DNA from: Singulisphaera sp. GP187
Lineage (GTDB): Bacteria; Planctomycetota; Planctomycetia; Isosphaerales; Isosphaeraceae
DNA length: 64,000 nucleotides
Direction: 5' to 3'
Assembly: GCF_900129635.1 (NCBI RefSeq)
Contig: NZ_FSRB01000001.1
Location: forward strand, 2,829,501-2,893,500
The notes under the pieces: model-generated
Database searches by the model: none
Seen by the model: the letters and a program-made list of their open reading frames with translations, nothing else
What the model was told of the DNA's origin: nothing
In this document: positions 43,138 through 51,473 of the stretch, piece by piece
Numbering within the stretch: the stretch's first letter is position 1
Layout: each line of letters starts with the position of its first letter
Translations under genes and position numbers: made by a program

Positions 43138-44004
43138 CTAAAACTCCTCGTCCTCGGCCCCCTTCAGATCGACTTCCTTAAGGCCCAGGTATTTGGCGAC
43201 GGCCGCCAACTGGTTCTTGATCTCGAACATACCGGCGGGCCGGCGTTCGGGACTGATCTCCAGGCAGGCCATGATCGTTTCGTTCAGCGTGCCGGGGATG
43301 TTGGGATTGATCTGGATCGGCGAGGCGATTTTCCGGGAACCGGATTCACCGGTTTTCGGCAGCCCCTGCTGGACGAAACGGCCCGTGAACATGCGATACA
43401 TGGTCGCGCCGAGGTTGTAGATATCGGTCCGTTCATCGACGATCCGCTCCGCCACCTGCTCGGGCGCGATGAACTGGGGGGTTCCCTGGATCCGGTTCTT
43501 CTCCTCGCCCTTGATCCAGGCCGTGCCGAAATCGATCAGTTTGACTTGACCGGTCTTGGAAAGCATGATGTTGGACGGCTTCAGGTCACCGTGGTAGACC
43601 CCGCGACGATGCATGTGGGTGAGCGCGGAGACCACCTGGTTGAACACCAGGATGAGCTGATCCATCGCCGGGGCTTCCAGTTCGTCGAGCGTTTTCCCGT
43701 CGACGTACTCCATCAGCAGCTCGACCCCGGACAGGCGGAACCAAGAGCGTTTGGTCCGGATGTCATAGATCTTGGCGATCGCGGGGTGATTGAGCTTCTG
43801 AGCCGCCTCGTATTCGACGCGAGCCTGGGCGATATAGATGTCGTCGTCGGCGTCCTGTCGCTTCACGACCTTGAGGGCGTAACGCTTGCCTCCCGCCGTC
43901 TTATCGCTAATCAGGAGAATCGTGCTCCCTGCCCCATTGCCCAGTGGGCTCACGATCCGATACTTCATCTCGCTCAGCTTCGGCTTGCTCGACACGTCTG
44001 CCAT
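43138..44004 (-). CDS. Serine/threonine protein kinase
   Basis: Soluble Hanks-type kinase of 288 residues; kinase domain only, with no membrane helix or PASTA repeats. The glycine-rich loop PLGNGAGSTILL, the ATP Lys45 in YALKVVK, the catalytic loop HGDLKPSNIM (HGD in place of HRD), the DFG in LIDFGTAW and an APE in FIAPEQ are present. The HGD variant keeps the catalytic Asp, so it should be active. The start at 44004 has GAGG seven bases upstream. The gene lies 209 bp before the XPB operon on the same strand; a link to it is possible but not shown. Confidence 0.92.
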   Translation of the reverse strand: MADVSSKPKLSEMKYRIVSPLGNGAGSTILLISDKTAGGKRYALKVVKRQDADDDIYIAQARVEYEAAQKLNHPAIAKIYDIRTKRSWFRLSGVELLMEYVDGKTLDELEAPAMDQLILVFNQVVSALTHMHRRGVYHGDLKPSNIMLSKTGQVKLIDFGTAWIKGEEKNRIQGTPQFIAPEQVAERIVDERTDIYNLGATMYRMFTGRFVQQGLPKTGESGSRKIASPIQINPNIPGTLNETIMACLEISPERRPAGMFEIKNQLAAVAKYLGLKEVDLKGAEDEEF

Positions 44005-44302
44005 GCGTTTCCTCAATGATCGTGGCGGATTGCCCGCCCGAGGGAATGGGTTATCGTGGACCAAGGGTCGGGTTGGAGCAGCGTGGGTGTGGTCCCCTCG
44101 GGGCGAATCGAGGTTTGCGCGACGAGTCTATTAAGTCGCGCGGACGTGTGATCTCAAACGAACTTAGCTCAAGACCGCGGCCGGAGCAATCCCTCGGGAT
44201 CGCTCCCCTCTTTTTCGGATCTGAAGCACTCCGTCGCCACCCGCCCACTCCCTCGGATTGGGGAGCCTGCCGGCGCGACTCAACGCCAAGAGACCAATCA
44301 CC

Positions 44303-44797
44303 ATGGCGGATCATCTTCGTCCCGAAGGGACTGGTTTGAGCCAATCGCTGGGCCGAATCCCCAGCGGGCTCTATATTCTCACCGTCCGCCACGGCGCTCA
44401 GTCCACCGGGATGCTCGCCAGTTGGGTCCAGCAAGCGGGCTTCGACCCGCCGATGCTCACCGTCGCGGTCAAGCGCGATCGCTTCGTGGGTGACTGGATC
44501 GAAGCCAGCGGCCGATTCACCTTGAATCAACTCGCCACGGGGAGCAAGGCGTTGATCCGGCATTTCGGCCGTGGGTTCGAACCCGATGCCAATGCCTTTG
44601 AGGGACTGGCGCTCCGTGACGACGCCCAAGGCGGTCCCGTCCTGGCCTCGGCGCTGGCCTACCTTGATGTCGAAGTCGCCGGCCAGATCAGCGGCGAAGA
44701 CCATCGGGTCTTCCTCGGCCGAATCATCGCCGGCGACCTCCTTGACCTCGCGGCCGAACCCCTGGTTCATGTTCGGGCCAACGGGTTCCACTACTGA
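44303..44797 (+). CDS. Flavin reductase-like FMN-binding protein
   Basis: Protein of 164 residues of the flavin reductase-like family (split beta-barrel). It begins with LGRIPSGLYILTVRHGAQSTGMLASWVQQAGFDPPMLTVAVKRDR, which closely resembles the flavin reductase module fused to flavodiiron proteins; here it stands alone. It would bind FMN and accept electrons from NAD(P)H. The ATG at 44303 begins the consensus. Single gene between the divergent kinase and the convergent FKBP gene. Confidence 0.85.
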   Translation: MADHLRPEGTGLSQSLGRIPSGLYILTVRHGAQSTGMLASWVQQAGFDPPMLTVAVKRDRFVGDWIEASGRFTLNQLATGSKALIRHFGRGFEPDANAFEGLALRDDAQGGPVLASALAYLDVEVAGQISGEDHRVFLGRIIAGDLLDLAAEPLVHVRANGFHY

Positions 44798-44995
44798 ATC
44801 CCAGCCAGGGCCCGCGCCTGCATTTTATGGTTCGATGGAAGCGTCGACTTCAGCCTGCCACCACTCTTTGAAGTTTAAGGCAGGCTCAAGCCGACCAAGC
44901 GAATTCATCACGTCCCAAGGCCCCGATCAGGGGCCGACTTGCCGGCTCACACCGAGGCGATCGGAATCTCGGAGGAAGTCGAGAATCCCCCTTGG

Positions 44996-45589
44996 TCATT
45001 TAATCCCGACCAGCTCGACATCGAAGATCAGGGTCGAGTTCGGAGGAATCGACTCCTGAGCCCGCGTCCCATAGCCTGCGCTCGCGGGGATCGTCAGTTT
45101 GCGTCGCTCGCCGACCTTCATGCCAGGGATCGCCTCGTCCCAGCCACGGATGACATTTCCTTGTCCGATCGTGAACTCGAACGGCACTCCGCGGTCGCGG
45201 GAACTGTCGAATTTATTGCCGTTCTCCAGGGTGCCCGTATAGTGCACCGAGACCATCTGACCGGATTTGGCCTCGGCTCCGGTCCCTTCCGTGAGGGTTT
45301 CGTACTTCACGCCGGACGCCGTCGTCTTGGTTTCTCCCTTGGCTGTCGGGACCGCGGCGGGGATTGCGGCGGCCTCCGTCGACTTGGCATCGGCCTTCGC
45401 CCCGGGACGCGCCGCGGCGGCCTGTTCTCCCAACGCTTCCGCGGGCGTGTTCTTCTCCGAGTCAGGGAGCTTACGAAGGGGATCGGTGCCCGGCGGTGCG
45501 GAGGAAACGATCGCCGCCGGTGGCTCGCAGCCACAGACAGCCAGGCAGACAATCCCCAGGGTGAACCAACGCCTCATCAACATCGACAC
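44996..45589 (-). CDS. FKBP-type peptidyl-prolyl isomerase lipoprotein
   Basis: Protein of 197 residues. A signal peptide with lipobox-like CLAVCGC (Cys about 20) suggests lipid anchoring, followed by an Ala/Pro/Lys-rich linker to about residue 85 and one complete FKBP domain: GQMVSVHYTGTLENGNKFDSSRDRG, VIRGWDEAIPGMKVGERRKLTIPASAGYG and a final IFDVELVGI. It would fold proteins in the periplasm. It follows surE on the same strand with an 89-bp gap. Confidence 0.92.
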   Translation of the reverse strand: MSMLMRRWFTLGIVCLAVCGCEPPAAIVSSAPPGTDPLRKLPDSEKNTPAEALGEQAAAARPGAKADAKSTEAAAIPAAVPTAKGETKTTASGVKYETLTEGTGAEAKSGQMVSVHYTGTLENGNKFDSSRDRGVPFEFTIGQGNVIRGWDEAIPGMKVGERRKLTIPASAGYGTRAQESIPPNSTLIFDVELVGIK

Positions 45590-45678
45590 GCCTCCGCGCC
45601 GGAATCGGCGCCGTTCTCTGATAAAAATGAGTGATGATCCGCAAGCCCAGCCGACGGGCTGGGTCGCTCTCCCTCTTA

Positions 45679-46439
45679 TTATGACCCCTCGCCGCCATCG
45701 AACACCAGTCCATGGCCAGACTCCTCGGGAGCTAGACCGTCCAGCCGGATCAAAGTGACCGAGATCCGGCCGCCGAAGCAGACGTCGACGTCGCGCGACG
45801 GGCGGCGAGCACGCGTCTGATAGTCACCTGAATACGTGGCGCCCTCCTCCACGACCCGATAGCGAAGCGGTAAGGGCGACGGATCGAGCGCACAAAAGAC
45901 GATCGCCGGGTCCGGCCCCCCGGGCTCAGGGTGGGGGAGGTTGACGTTCCAAAACGTCCCCGGTTCCCAGGGCTTCGCCAGGAGGACGCGAAGAACGTCG
46001 ACCGCCCAGCGCGAGGCGCGCGCCCAATCGAGGGGACGGCCCCGGGCAATGTAGTGGGAGAGGGCGATCCCGGGCACGCCATGGAGCACCCCTTCGCGAA
46101 CCGCGGCGACCGTCCCTGAATGATAGATGTCGGTTCCCAGGTTCCCCCCGCATTGATCCCCGAAAGAATCCAGCTGACTTCGGGCACAAGGTGGTGAAGC
46201 GCGAGCCGGACGCAATCGGCGGGGGTCCCGTCGACGATCTGTTGCCCCTCGGGACCGACACGAACCGTGATTGGCTCGTGCGTGGTGACCCGGTGACCAC
46301 AGCCCGAGTACGGCCCGCTGGGCGCGACCACCCGACACGATCCCCACTGCTGGGCCGCCTCGCGAAGCGCCACAAGACCGGGCGCATCCCAGCCATCATC
46401 GTTGGTAAGAACAAAGTTTGCGGTCGTCTCGTTGCGCAT
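45679..46439 (-). CDS. surE: 5'/3'-nucleotidase SurE, frame broken in a G6 run
   Basis: SurE phosphatase that hydrolyses nucleoside monophosphates. The first frame from 46439 has FVLTNDDGWDAPGLVAL (metal ligands Asp-Asp), VVAPSGPYSGCGHRVT, VDGTPADCVRLAL and SWILSGINAGG. Directly after this the sequence shifts by one frame and continues as NLGTDIYHSGTVAAVREG, GVPGIALSHYI and so on to a stop at 45679. The break is at six G on the minus strand (46144-46149); a seventh gives one frame of 253 residues, the normal length. All motifs on both sides are conserved, which argues for a sequencing error or a very recent mutation. Confidence 0.9.
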
Positions 46440-46589
46440 TGCCCGCCTTTTCAGGTCAGTTCCGAGGAAAAAGTCCGTAATCGAGACAATATTCGTACCA
46501 GATCGTTGACACGGGCCCCATGCCCTGATAAATTAACCTCCGTCAGTGCGACACAGCGACTGACAATGAAAAGTGAAGAGAAGAAAAGC

Positions 46590-46664
<75 letters not shown>

Positions 46665-46669
46665 CGCTT

Positions 46670-46700
46670 CGGCAGGTTTTTCTTGAACCTGCCGTTTTTT
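46670..46700 (+). terminator. Terminator of the tRNA gene
   Basis: Perfect 9-bp stem CGGCAGGTT/AACCTGCCG with a 7-nt loop, followed by six T. It begins 7 bp after the tRNA. Confidence 0.92.
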
Positions 46701-46811
46701 CTTGGTTCGTGTCGGCTCTTCGATCATCTCGATCGCTTCCTTCCGCGTTCGCGGAGTTAGATACGGGCCTCACGTGGGCAAACGCCCCTTCCCGGGTGGA
46801 GGCCGCGACTC

Positions 46812-47108
46812 ATGGTAGACAAGTCACCCGATTCGCCGGTGCGAATTATCGGCAGTAGGGAATTGCACCAAAACCTACCGGGTATTCTCCGCGAGCTCGA
46901 GAACGATACCGTCCGCTATGTGCTCACCGTTCATGGTAAGCCCCGAGCGGTTCTCGTCGGTGCCGAACCTTATTTGAATATGGTGCTGGACGGCAAGAGC
47001 CCAAGTGAGGCCCTGGTCGGCCTGCAGCTCAGCGCGCTGCTCGGTGGAAATCTCAATTCCATGCCGCTCGATGACTTGGAGCGGGCCCTCGAACAGAAGT
47101 CGAAGTAA
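46812..47108 (+). CDS. Orphan Phd/YefM-type antitoxin
   Basis: Protein of 98 residues. The N-terminal half (RIIGSRELHQNLPGILRELENDTVRYVLTVHGKPRAVLVGAEPY) matches the Phd/YefM DNA-binding fold. The C-terminal half, which in this family binds the toxin, reads DGKSPSEALVGLQLSALLGGNLNSMPLDDLERAL and resembles no toxin-binding tail that I know. No toxin gene follows on the plus strand before the convergent DedA gene, so it is an orphan here. GGAGG lies 10 bases before the ATG. It sits just after a tRNA gene, a common integration site. Confidence 0.8.
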   Translation: MVDKSPDSPVRIIGSRELHQNLPGILRELENDTVRYVLTVHGKPRAVLVGAEPYLNMVLDGKSPSEALVGLQLSALLGGNLNSMPLDDLERALEQKSK

Positions 47109-47157
47109 GTCATTCCTTCGGACTCGTCCGCTCAAGGGTTCGCCCACTTCCGTTCGC

Positions 47158-47841
47158 TTAGTTCAGCACATCCGTATCGTCCCGCCCACGCTGTTCCCGG
47201 CGCAACTTATTTCGAGCCACCTCGATCACCGCGGGGAGGATCGAGATGACAATGATGGCGGCGATCACGAGCTTGAAGTTCTTCTGAACCACCTCACGAC
47301 CGCCGAACCACCAACCGCTCACCAGGAACGAAAGCACCCAGGCCACCGCGCCGGTGATGTTGAACACCGCGAACTTGGCGTAGTTCATTCGCCCGATGCC
47401 GGCGACGAACGGGGCGAACGTGCGGACGATGGGCACGAACCGCGCCAGGATAATCGTCTTGCCGCCGTACTGCTCGTAGAAATGCTGCGCCTCAGCGAGG
47501 TGCTTCTTGTTGAGGAGCCACGAGTTCTCGCGTGAGAAGACCTTCGGGCCGATGTAATACCCCACCGCATAATTGACGGCGTCACCCAGAATCGCGGCCA
47601 CGATCAAAAGGACGGCCGTGAGTGACAGGCTGATCGGCGAGTTGGAATTGGCCGCCACCGCTCCCACCGCGAAGAGCAGGGAATCGCCGGGCAGAAACGG
47701 AGTCGCCACCAAGCCCGTCTCGGCGAAGACGATCAAGAAGAGTACGACATAGAGCCAGTGCCCAACCCCATGAGCCAACTCATTCATCGTGTCGGGGCTA
47801 AGGTGCAAGAGCGTGTGAATCACTTGCTGCAGAAAATCCAT
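47158..47841 (-). CDS. DedA/SNARE-associated family membrane protein
   Basis: Integral membrane protein of 227 residues with about five hydrophobic segments. The hallmark E-TGLVATPFLPGDSLLFAVG and the FxRFVPIVRTFAPFVAGIGRM segment (conserved Arg) of the DedA family are present. Family members are linked to undecaprenyl phosphate or phospholipid scrambling and to proton-motive-force homeostasis. The start at 47841 begins the family consensus; the longer frame adds 53 residues without resemblance. The C-terminus is basic and cytoplasmic. Downstream of exbB/exbD on the same strand with about 200 bp between. Confidence 0.92.
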   Translation of the reverse strand: MDFLQQVIHTLLHLSPDTMNELAHGVGHWLYVVLFLIVFAETGLVATPFLPGDSLLFAVGAVAANSNSPISLSLTAVLLIVAAILGDAVNYAVGYYIGPKVFSRENSWLLNKKHLAEAQHFYEQYGGKTIILARFVPIVRTFAPFVAGIGRMNYAKFAVFNITGAVAWVLSFLVSGWWFGGREVVQKNFKLVIAAIIVISILPAVIEVARNKLRREQRGRDDTDVLN

Positions 47842-48042
47842 TCGGGCATCTCTTGAAGAATGAAGGTCACGGGGTTGAATCCCCGCTGGTTTGAGGCAGA
47901 ATCCAACGGGCGCGAGGACAGGCAGCGCCGTGATCGAACGAAGGGAACGGACGTTTTCTCCAGCGTCCACCGAGACCGGGCGGCGCGACGTTCGGCCCAC
48001 GCTTCAGAGCATGCGTTCCCAACGTCTCAAGCGTCCGCGACT

Positions 48043-48477
48043 TCAATTTGTTGCGGACTCATCCCCACGAGGCCGGACCGGGAGCCGCACATTATGGATC
48101 CCGGCCCCGTCGCAGACCGAGAGGACGTCGGCCAGATCCTGATAGTTCAAGGCGGCGTCACCGCGAATCACGACCCCTTGATCCTCATACCGTTCGCGCG
48201 ACTGCTGAAGCACCTTGGCCAGTGTCGGCAGGTCGTGAGTGGTGTCACCCACCGCGACGATTCCGGGCCGAATAATGGTCAACATCAAGTCGTCGGGCGC
48301 GGCGGTCAGCGGACTGGCGTCGGAAACCTGCGGCACGCTGACGACGAACTCGTTCTCATCCCAATCGTACAGCCGGGTGGCCGCGATGAAAAAGACGAGC
48401 AAGCAGAGCACGACGTCCACCATCGGCGTCATGTTGACATGGGGCAACTCGTCGGCCTGAAGGCGGTCCGAGAGCAT
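48043..48477 (-). CDS. ExbD/TolR-family biopolymer transport protein
   Basis: Protein of 144 residues. After a short cytoplasmic start comes the single membrane helix with the conserved Asp (MTPMVDVVLCLLVFFI), then a periplasmic domain (about residues 45-140). It pairs with the ExbB/TolQ-like protein encoded directly upstream to form a proton-driven motor that energises an outer-membrane or envelope process. GGAGG lies 10 bases before the ATG. No tonB- or tolA-like gene is next to it. Confidence 0.93.
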   Translation of the reverse strand: MLSDRLQADELPHVNMTPMVDVVLCLLVFFIAATRLYDWDENEFVVSVPQVSDASPLTAAPDDLMLTIIRPGIVAVGDTTHDLPTLAKVLQQSRERYEDQGVVIRGDAALNYQDLADVLSVCDGAGIHNVRLPVRPRGDESATN

Positions 48478-48563
48478 CGAGGGCGTGCCTCCGCGTGTCG
48501 GGATGATTCGGGTTCGATCGGACGAGGGTTTCCGTGCGCGAGCGCGGCTCGATCGATTGGGAA

Positions 48564-49457
48564 TTAGTGAGCGCGCGACTCGTGACGCGCCAGGTCGCCG
48601 GGCGGGGTCAGGGGCGTTCGTCGATCGGTGGTTGGCCGAAGCGATTCAGCCGAAACCAGGTCGATCACCTTCCGCGCATTGTCATCGAGCTCGCGAACCA
48701 ACAGGTCGACCCGGTTCAGCAGATAGTAGTACGCCGTGACCGAGACGATGGCGATCGCCAGACCGAGCGCCGTGGCGACCAAGGCGAGGCTGATCCCCTG
48801 CGCCAGTGCTTCCCCTTTCGCGGGTCCGACCCGGCCTCCAAGGGCATCGAACGACTGGATCATGCCGATGACCGTTCCCAGCAACCCGAGCAACGGGGCG
48901 AGCGTGGCCGTGCCGTTGAGCACCCGCACATTTCGTTTCAGGTCTGCGACCTCTCCGGCGGCGTCGTAGCCGAGCGCCTGGCGAATCGTCGCCGCGGGCT
49001 GGCCCCACGAATTGATGACCATCGCGAAGACACGAGCCACCGCGCTGTCATTGGCCCGGCAAAGCTCGGCGGCGCGGTCACGGTCGAGCTTTCCGCCCGC
49101 GAGCCGCTCGAGGAAACGATTGACGAAGTCCCGCGGAATCACGCGTTCGCGACGAAGCGCCACCATCCGTTCGAGTGTGAACCCAAGCGTGACGATCGAG
49201 CAGAGGCCGAGGAGCCAGAGCATCGGGTTGGACCGCGAGAAGAAGCCAAGCATGCTTCCCCGGCCGATTCCCTCGCTCTTTTTGGGGGTCGCGGACTTCC
49301 GTTTCTCGGGCGAATTCGCCGTTTTGGGCCCTGGTTCGGTCGCGCTCGACTCGACGCGGACGGTCGGCTGCGGCTGGCCCTGCGATCCTGACGGAAGCAG
49401 TCCGCCAAGCATCGTCACGATAAGGACCGGGAGAGCGAGGCGGCGAACGCGGGCCAT
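48564..49457 (-). CDS. ExbB/TolQ/MotA-family proton channel protein
   Basis: Protein of 297 residues. It has a signal-like N-terminal hydrophobic segment (about residues 5-22), a charged Pro/Lys-rich linker, then the three-helix MotA_ExbB domain. The first core helix is NPMLWLLGLCSIVTLGFTLERMVAL; the conserved part NGTATLAPLLGLLGTVIGMIQSFDALG and ALAQGISLALVATALGLAIAIVSVTAYYYL follows. The N-terminal extra helix with linker is common in planctomycete ExbB proteins. GGAGG lies nine bases before the ATG at 49457; the frame extends upstream 39 codons without resemblance. First gene of the exbBD pair, divergent from the cyclase gene. Confidence 0.92.
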   Translation of the reverse strand: MARVRRLALPVLIVTMLGGLLPSGSQGQPQPTVRVESSATEPGPKTANSPEKRKSATPKKSEGIGRGSMLGFFSRSNPMLWLLGLCSIVTLGFTLERMVALRRERVIPRDFVNRFLERLAGGKLDRDRAAELCRANDSAVARVFAMVINSWGQPAATIRQALGYDAAGEVADLKRNVRVLNGTATLAPLLGLLGTVIGMIQSFDALGGRVGPAKGEALAQGISLALVATALGLAIAIVSVTAYYYLLNRVDLLVRELDDNARKVIDLVSAESLRPTTDRRTPLTPPGDLARHESRAH

Positions 49458-49711
49458 CAACGTTATCCTCCATGGAGCCGCCGGCTGAAAGCGGGGCCAA
49501 CATCGTTGACTCACGCGGAGTGACGAAGTTGGCGCGCGGCGGCATCTCGACCGCCACAACGCTTGAAGCGACAATTGTACCGACCCTCCCTAGCCTGTCA
49601 ATTGAAGCAGTCAGTTCGGCTAGGATGGTCACACGCGATTTCCCTGGTCGGCACTCGACGCCGGCATTGACTTGAGATCCGGCGTCTCTCCGATTCGTTT
49701 CGAGGTCTTCC

Positions 49712-51415
49712 GTGGCAAACTTACCGCCGGACATCCACCGACCGATGACTCAGAAAAAAACGTCGACAAATCGAGGAGAGCGGTGGATCGAGGTGCTGGA
49801 CAAGCCCCTGCTCGCGCTGGCGATCCTCACGATCCTGGTTTACCTCTTCGACCTGCTGCGAGGCCTCGGCGATTGGCGGACGACCTGGCTGGGTTTTTCC
49901 CTGCTCATCGACGGCATCTTCGTGGTCGACCTGCTCTTGAAGCTCCGGGTCTACGGCATGTCGTACGTCCAGACCCCCTGGTTCATGATCGACCTCATCA
50001 GTTGCCTCCCCTTGATCGATGCAATCGCCATCGGCGTGAAACCGATCCGGGCCGTCCGGTTCGTTCGCGGGTTCCGGATTCTCCGGATCCTGCGCGGCTT
50101 GCGAATCCTCCGGGCGCTCCGCTCGATCCCGGCGTTCGATCAGTTCGTCAAGGACGCCTCGGCGGGCCAGAAAGAAAAGGCCGTTCATCACTCGATGAAT
50201 CTCGGCCTGATCGGAATGACCGTCACGGTCTTACTTTTCATCGTATTGTCTCGCAAGCACATGGAGAACAACTTCATTGCCCGGATCGATTCCGAGGTGA
50301 AGGGCAACGTGAGCTCAGCCACATTGAAAGCACTCGGCGGAAGCCTCACGCTGCCGGGGAGCGACGACCGTTTTTTCAGCCGGGAACTGGTGATCGACGG
50401 TCAGCACCAGACGGCCTACTTCGATATGGAGCCCGTCGAAGAGCGGTCCGATGAGGTCGAATTCTTCGTGATCCTCGGAATGATGACCTCGATGCTCTTC
50501 CTTATGTACATTATCGCTTACCACCAGCTCGACGTCACCCAGACGCAATTGCGCGGACTGCTCAATCTGGCCCTGCCCAAACAAGTGTCCGAACGGTTTC
50601 TGATCGATCCCCACTCGTACGTCCAGAAGAGCCGGATGCCGGCCACGATCCTGTTCATGGATTTCGTCGGCTTCACCAAGACGTGCGAGGGCCTGGCCCA
50701 CGATCCCGATCGCCTCTCAGCGCACCTGGAAGCGGCCATGGATCGTCTGGTCAACGAAATCGTCAAGTACGACCTGATCATCGACAAGTTCATCGGCGAC
50801 GCGGTCATGAGCTTTCGGGGCGGCCCGCTCGTGAACGGCGAGCCGGCCGATCATGCTTACCGATCGGTCCGTGCCGCCCTGGCGAGCACCCGCGCCCTGG
50901 CGGAGCTCGATGACCCCTACTTCCACCGCGTGAAAATCGGCGGCGCGTCGGGCAACGATTGCCTGATCGGCGCCTTTGGCACCAGCGCCCGGCTGTCGTA
51001 TACGATCCTGGGCGACGCCGTCAACCTGGCGGCTCGGCTCGAGCCGGCGAGCGGCCAGTGCGGGACGAAGAACCTGTTCTGCGAACACACGATTATGCTC
51101 TGCACCGGCCGATCCGACCTCGCCTGGCGCCGTTGGGGCCGGATCCGGGTTGCCGGCAAAGCGGCTCCCGTGAACGTCTATGAGGCGTTCGACCTCGACA
51201 CGGAAGGAGATACCAGTTTCATCAGCACGTTTCAACGCGCACTCGACGCGTTCGAACGCAACGACTTCGACCTGGCTCGCGATCTCTTTCTACTGGCCGA
51301 TTCCCAGAGACCGGGCGGCGACGAACCGAGTCGGCTCTATGTCCCCCGGTGCGAACGACTGTTGCTCGGTGGCCCCCCTGCCGGCTGGGAACCCGTCCTC
51401 AATATTCATAAATGA
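49712..51415 (+). CDS. Voltage-sensor-linked class III adenylate cyclase
   Basis: Protein of 567 residues, start GTG with GAGG six bases upstream. Residues 30-137 look like an S1-S4 voltage sensor: helices at 31-50, 57-80 and 90-108, then an S4 with Arg at 113, 116, 119, 122, 125, 128, 131, 134 and 137. Two more helices (about 163-181 and 250-269) flank an extracytoplasmic loop of about 70 residues; no K+ selectivity filter (TVGYG-type) is visible. Residues 310-445 are a class III cyclase with metal Asp317 and Asp363, Lys359 and Thr431 (adenine side, class IIIb) and Asn438/Arg442 (transition state). A C-terminal tail of about 75 residues follows. It should make cAMP in response to membrane potential; this is inference. 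Confidence 0.9.
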   Translation: MANLPPDIHRPMTQKKTSTNRGERWIEVLDKPLLALAILTILVYLFDLLRGLGDWRTTWLGFSLLIDGIFVVDLLLKLRVYGMSYVQTPWFMIDLISCLPLIDAIAIGVKPIRAVRFVRGFRILRILRGLRILRALRSIPAFDQFVKDASAGQKEKAVHHSMNLGLIGMTVTVLLFIVLSRKHMENNFIARIDSEVKGNVSSATLKALGGSLTLPGSDDRFFSRELVIDGQHQTAYFDMEPVEERSDEVEFFVILGMMTSMLFLMYIIAYHQLDVTQTQLRGLLNLALPKQVSERFLIDPHSYVQKSRMPATILFMDFVGFTKTCEGLAHDPDRLSAHLEAAMDRLVNEIVKYDLIIDKFIGDAVMSFRGGPLVNGEPADHAYRSVRAALASTRALAELDDPYFHRVKIGGASGNDCLIGAFGTSARLSYTILGDAVNLAARLEPASGQCGTKNLFCEHTIMLCTGRSDLAWRRWGRIRVAGKAAPVNVYEAFDLDTEGDTSFISTFQRALDAFERNDFDLARDLFLLADSQRPGGDEPSRLYVPRCERLLLGGPPAGWEPVLNIHK

Positions 51416-51473
51416 GGCAACACCGAGCGGTTCGACGCCGACCTGGTCGGCGCCACCGGTGGAAGGTGCCCCT

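Noticed and set aside
49712..51415. A voltage-gated potassium channel
   Set aside because: The S1-S4-like part is there, but no TVGYG-type filter or pore helix is visible between the next two helices.
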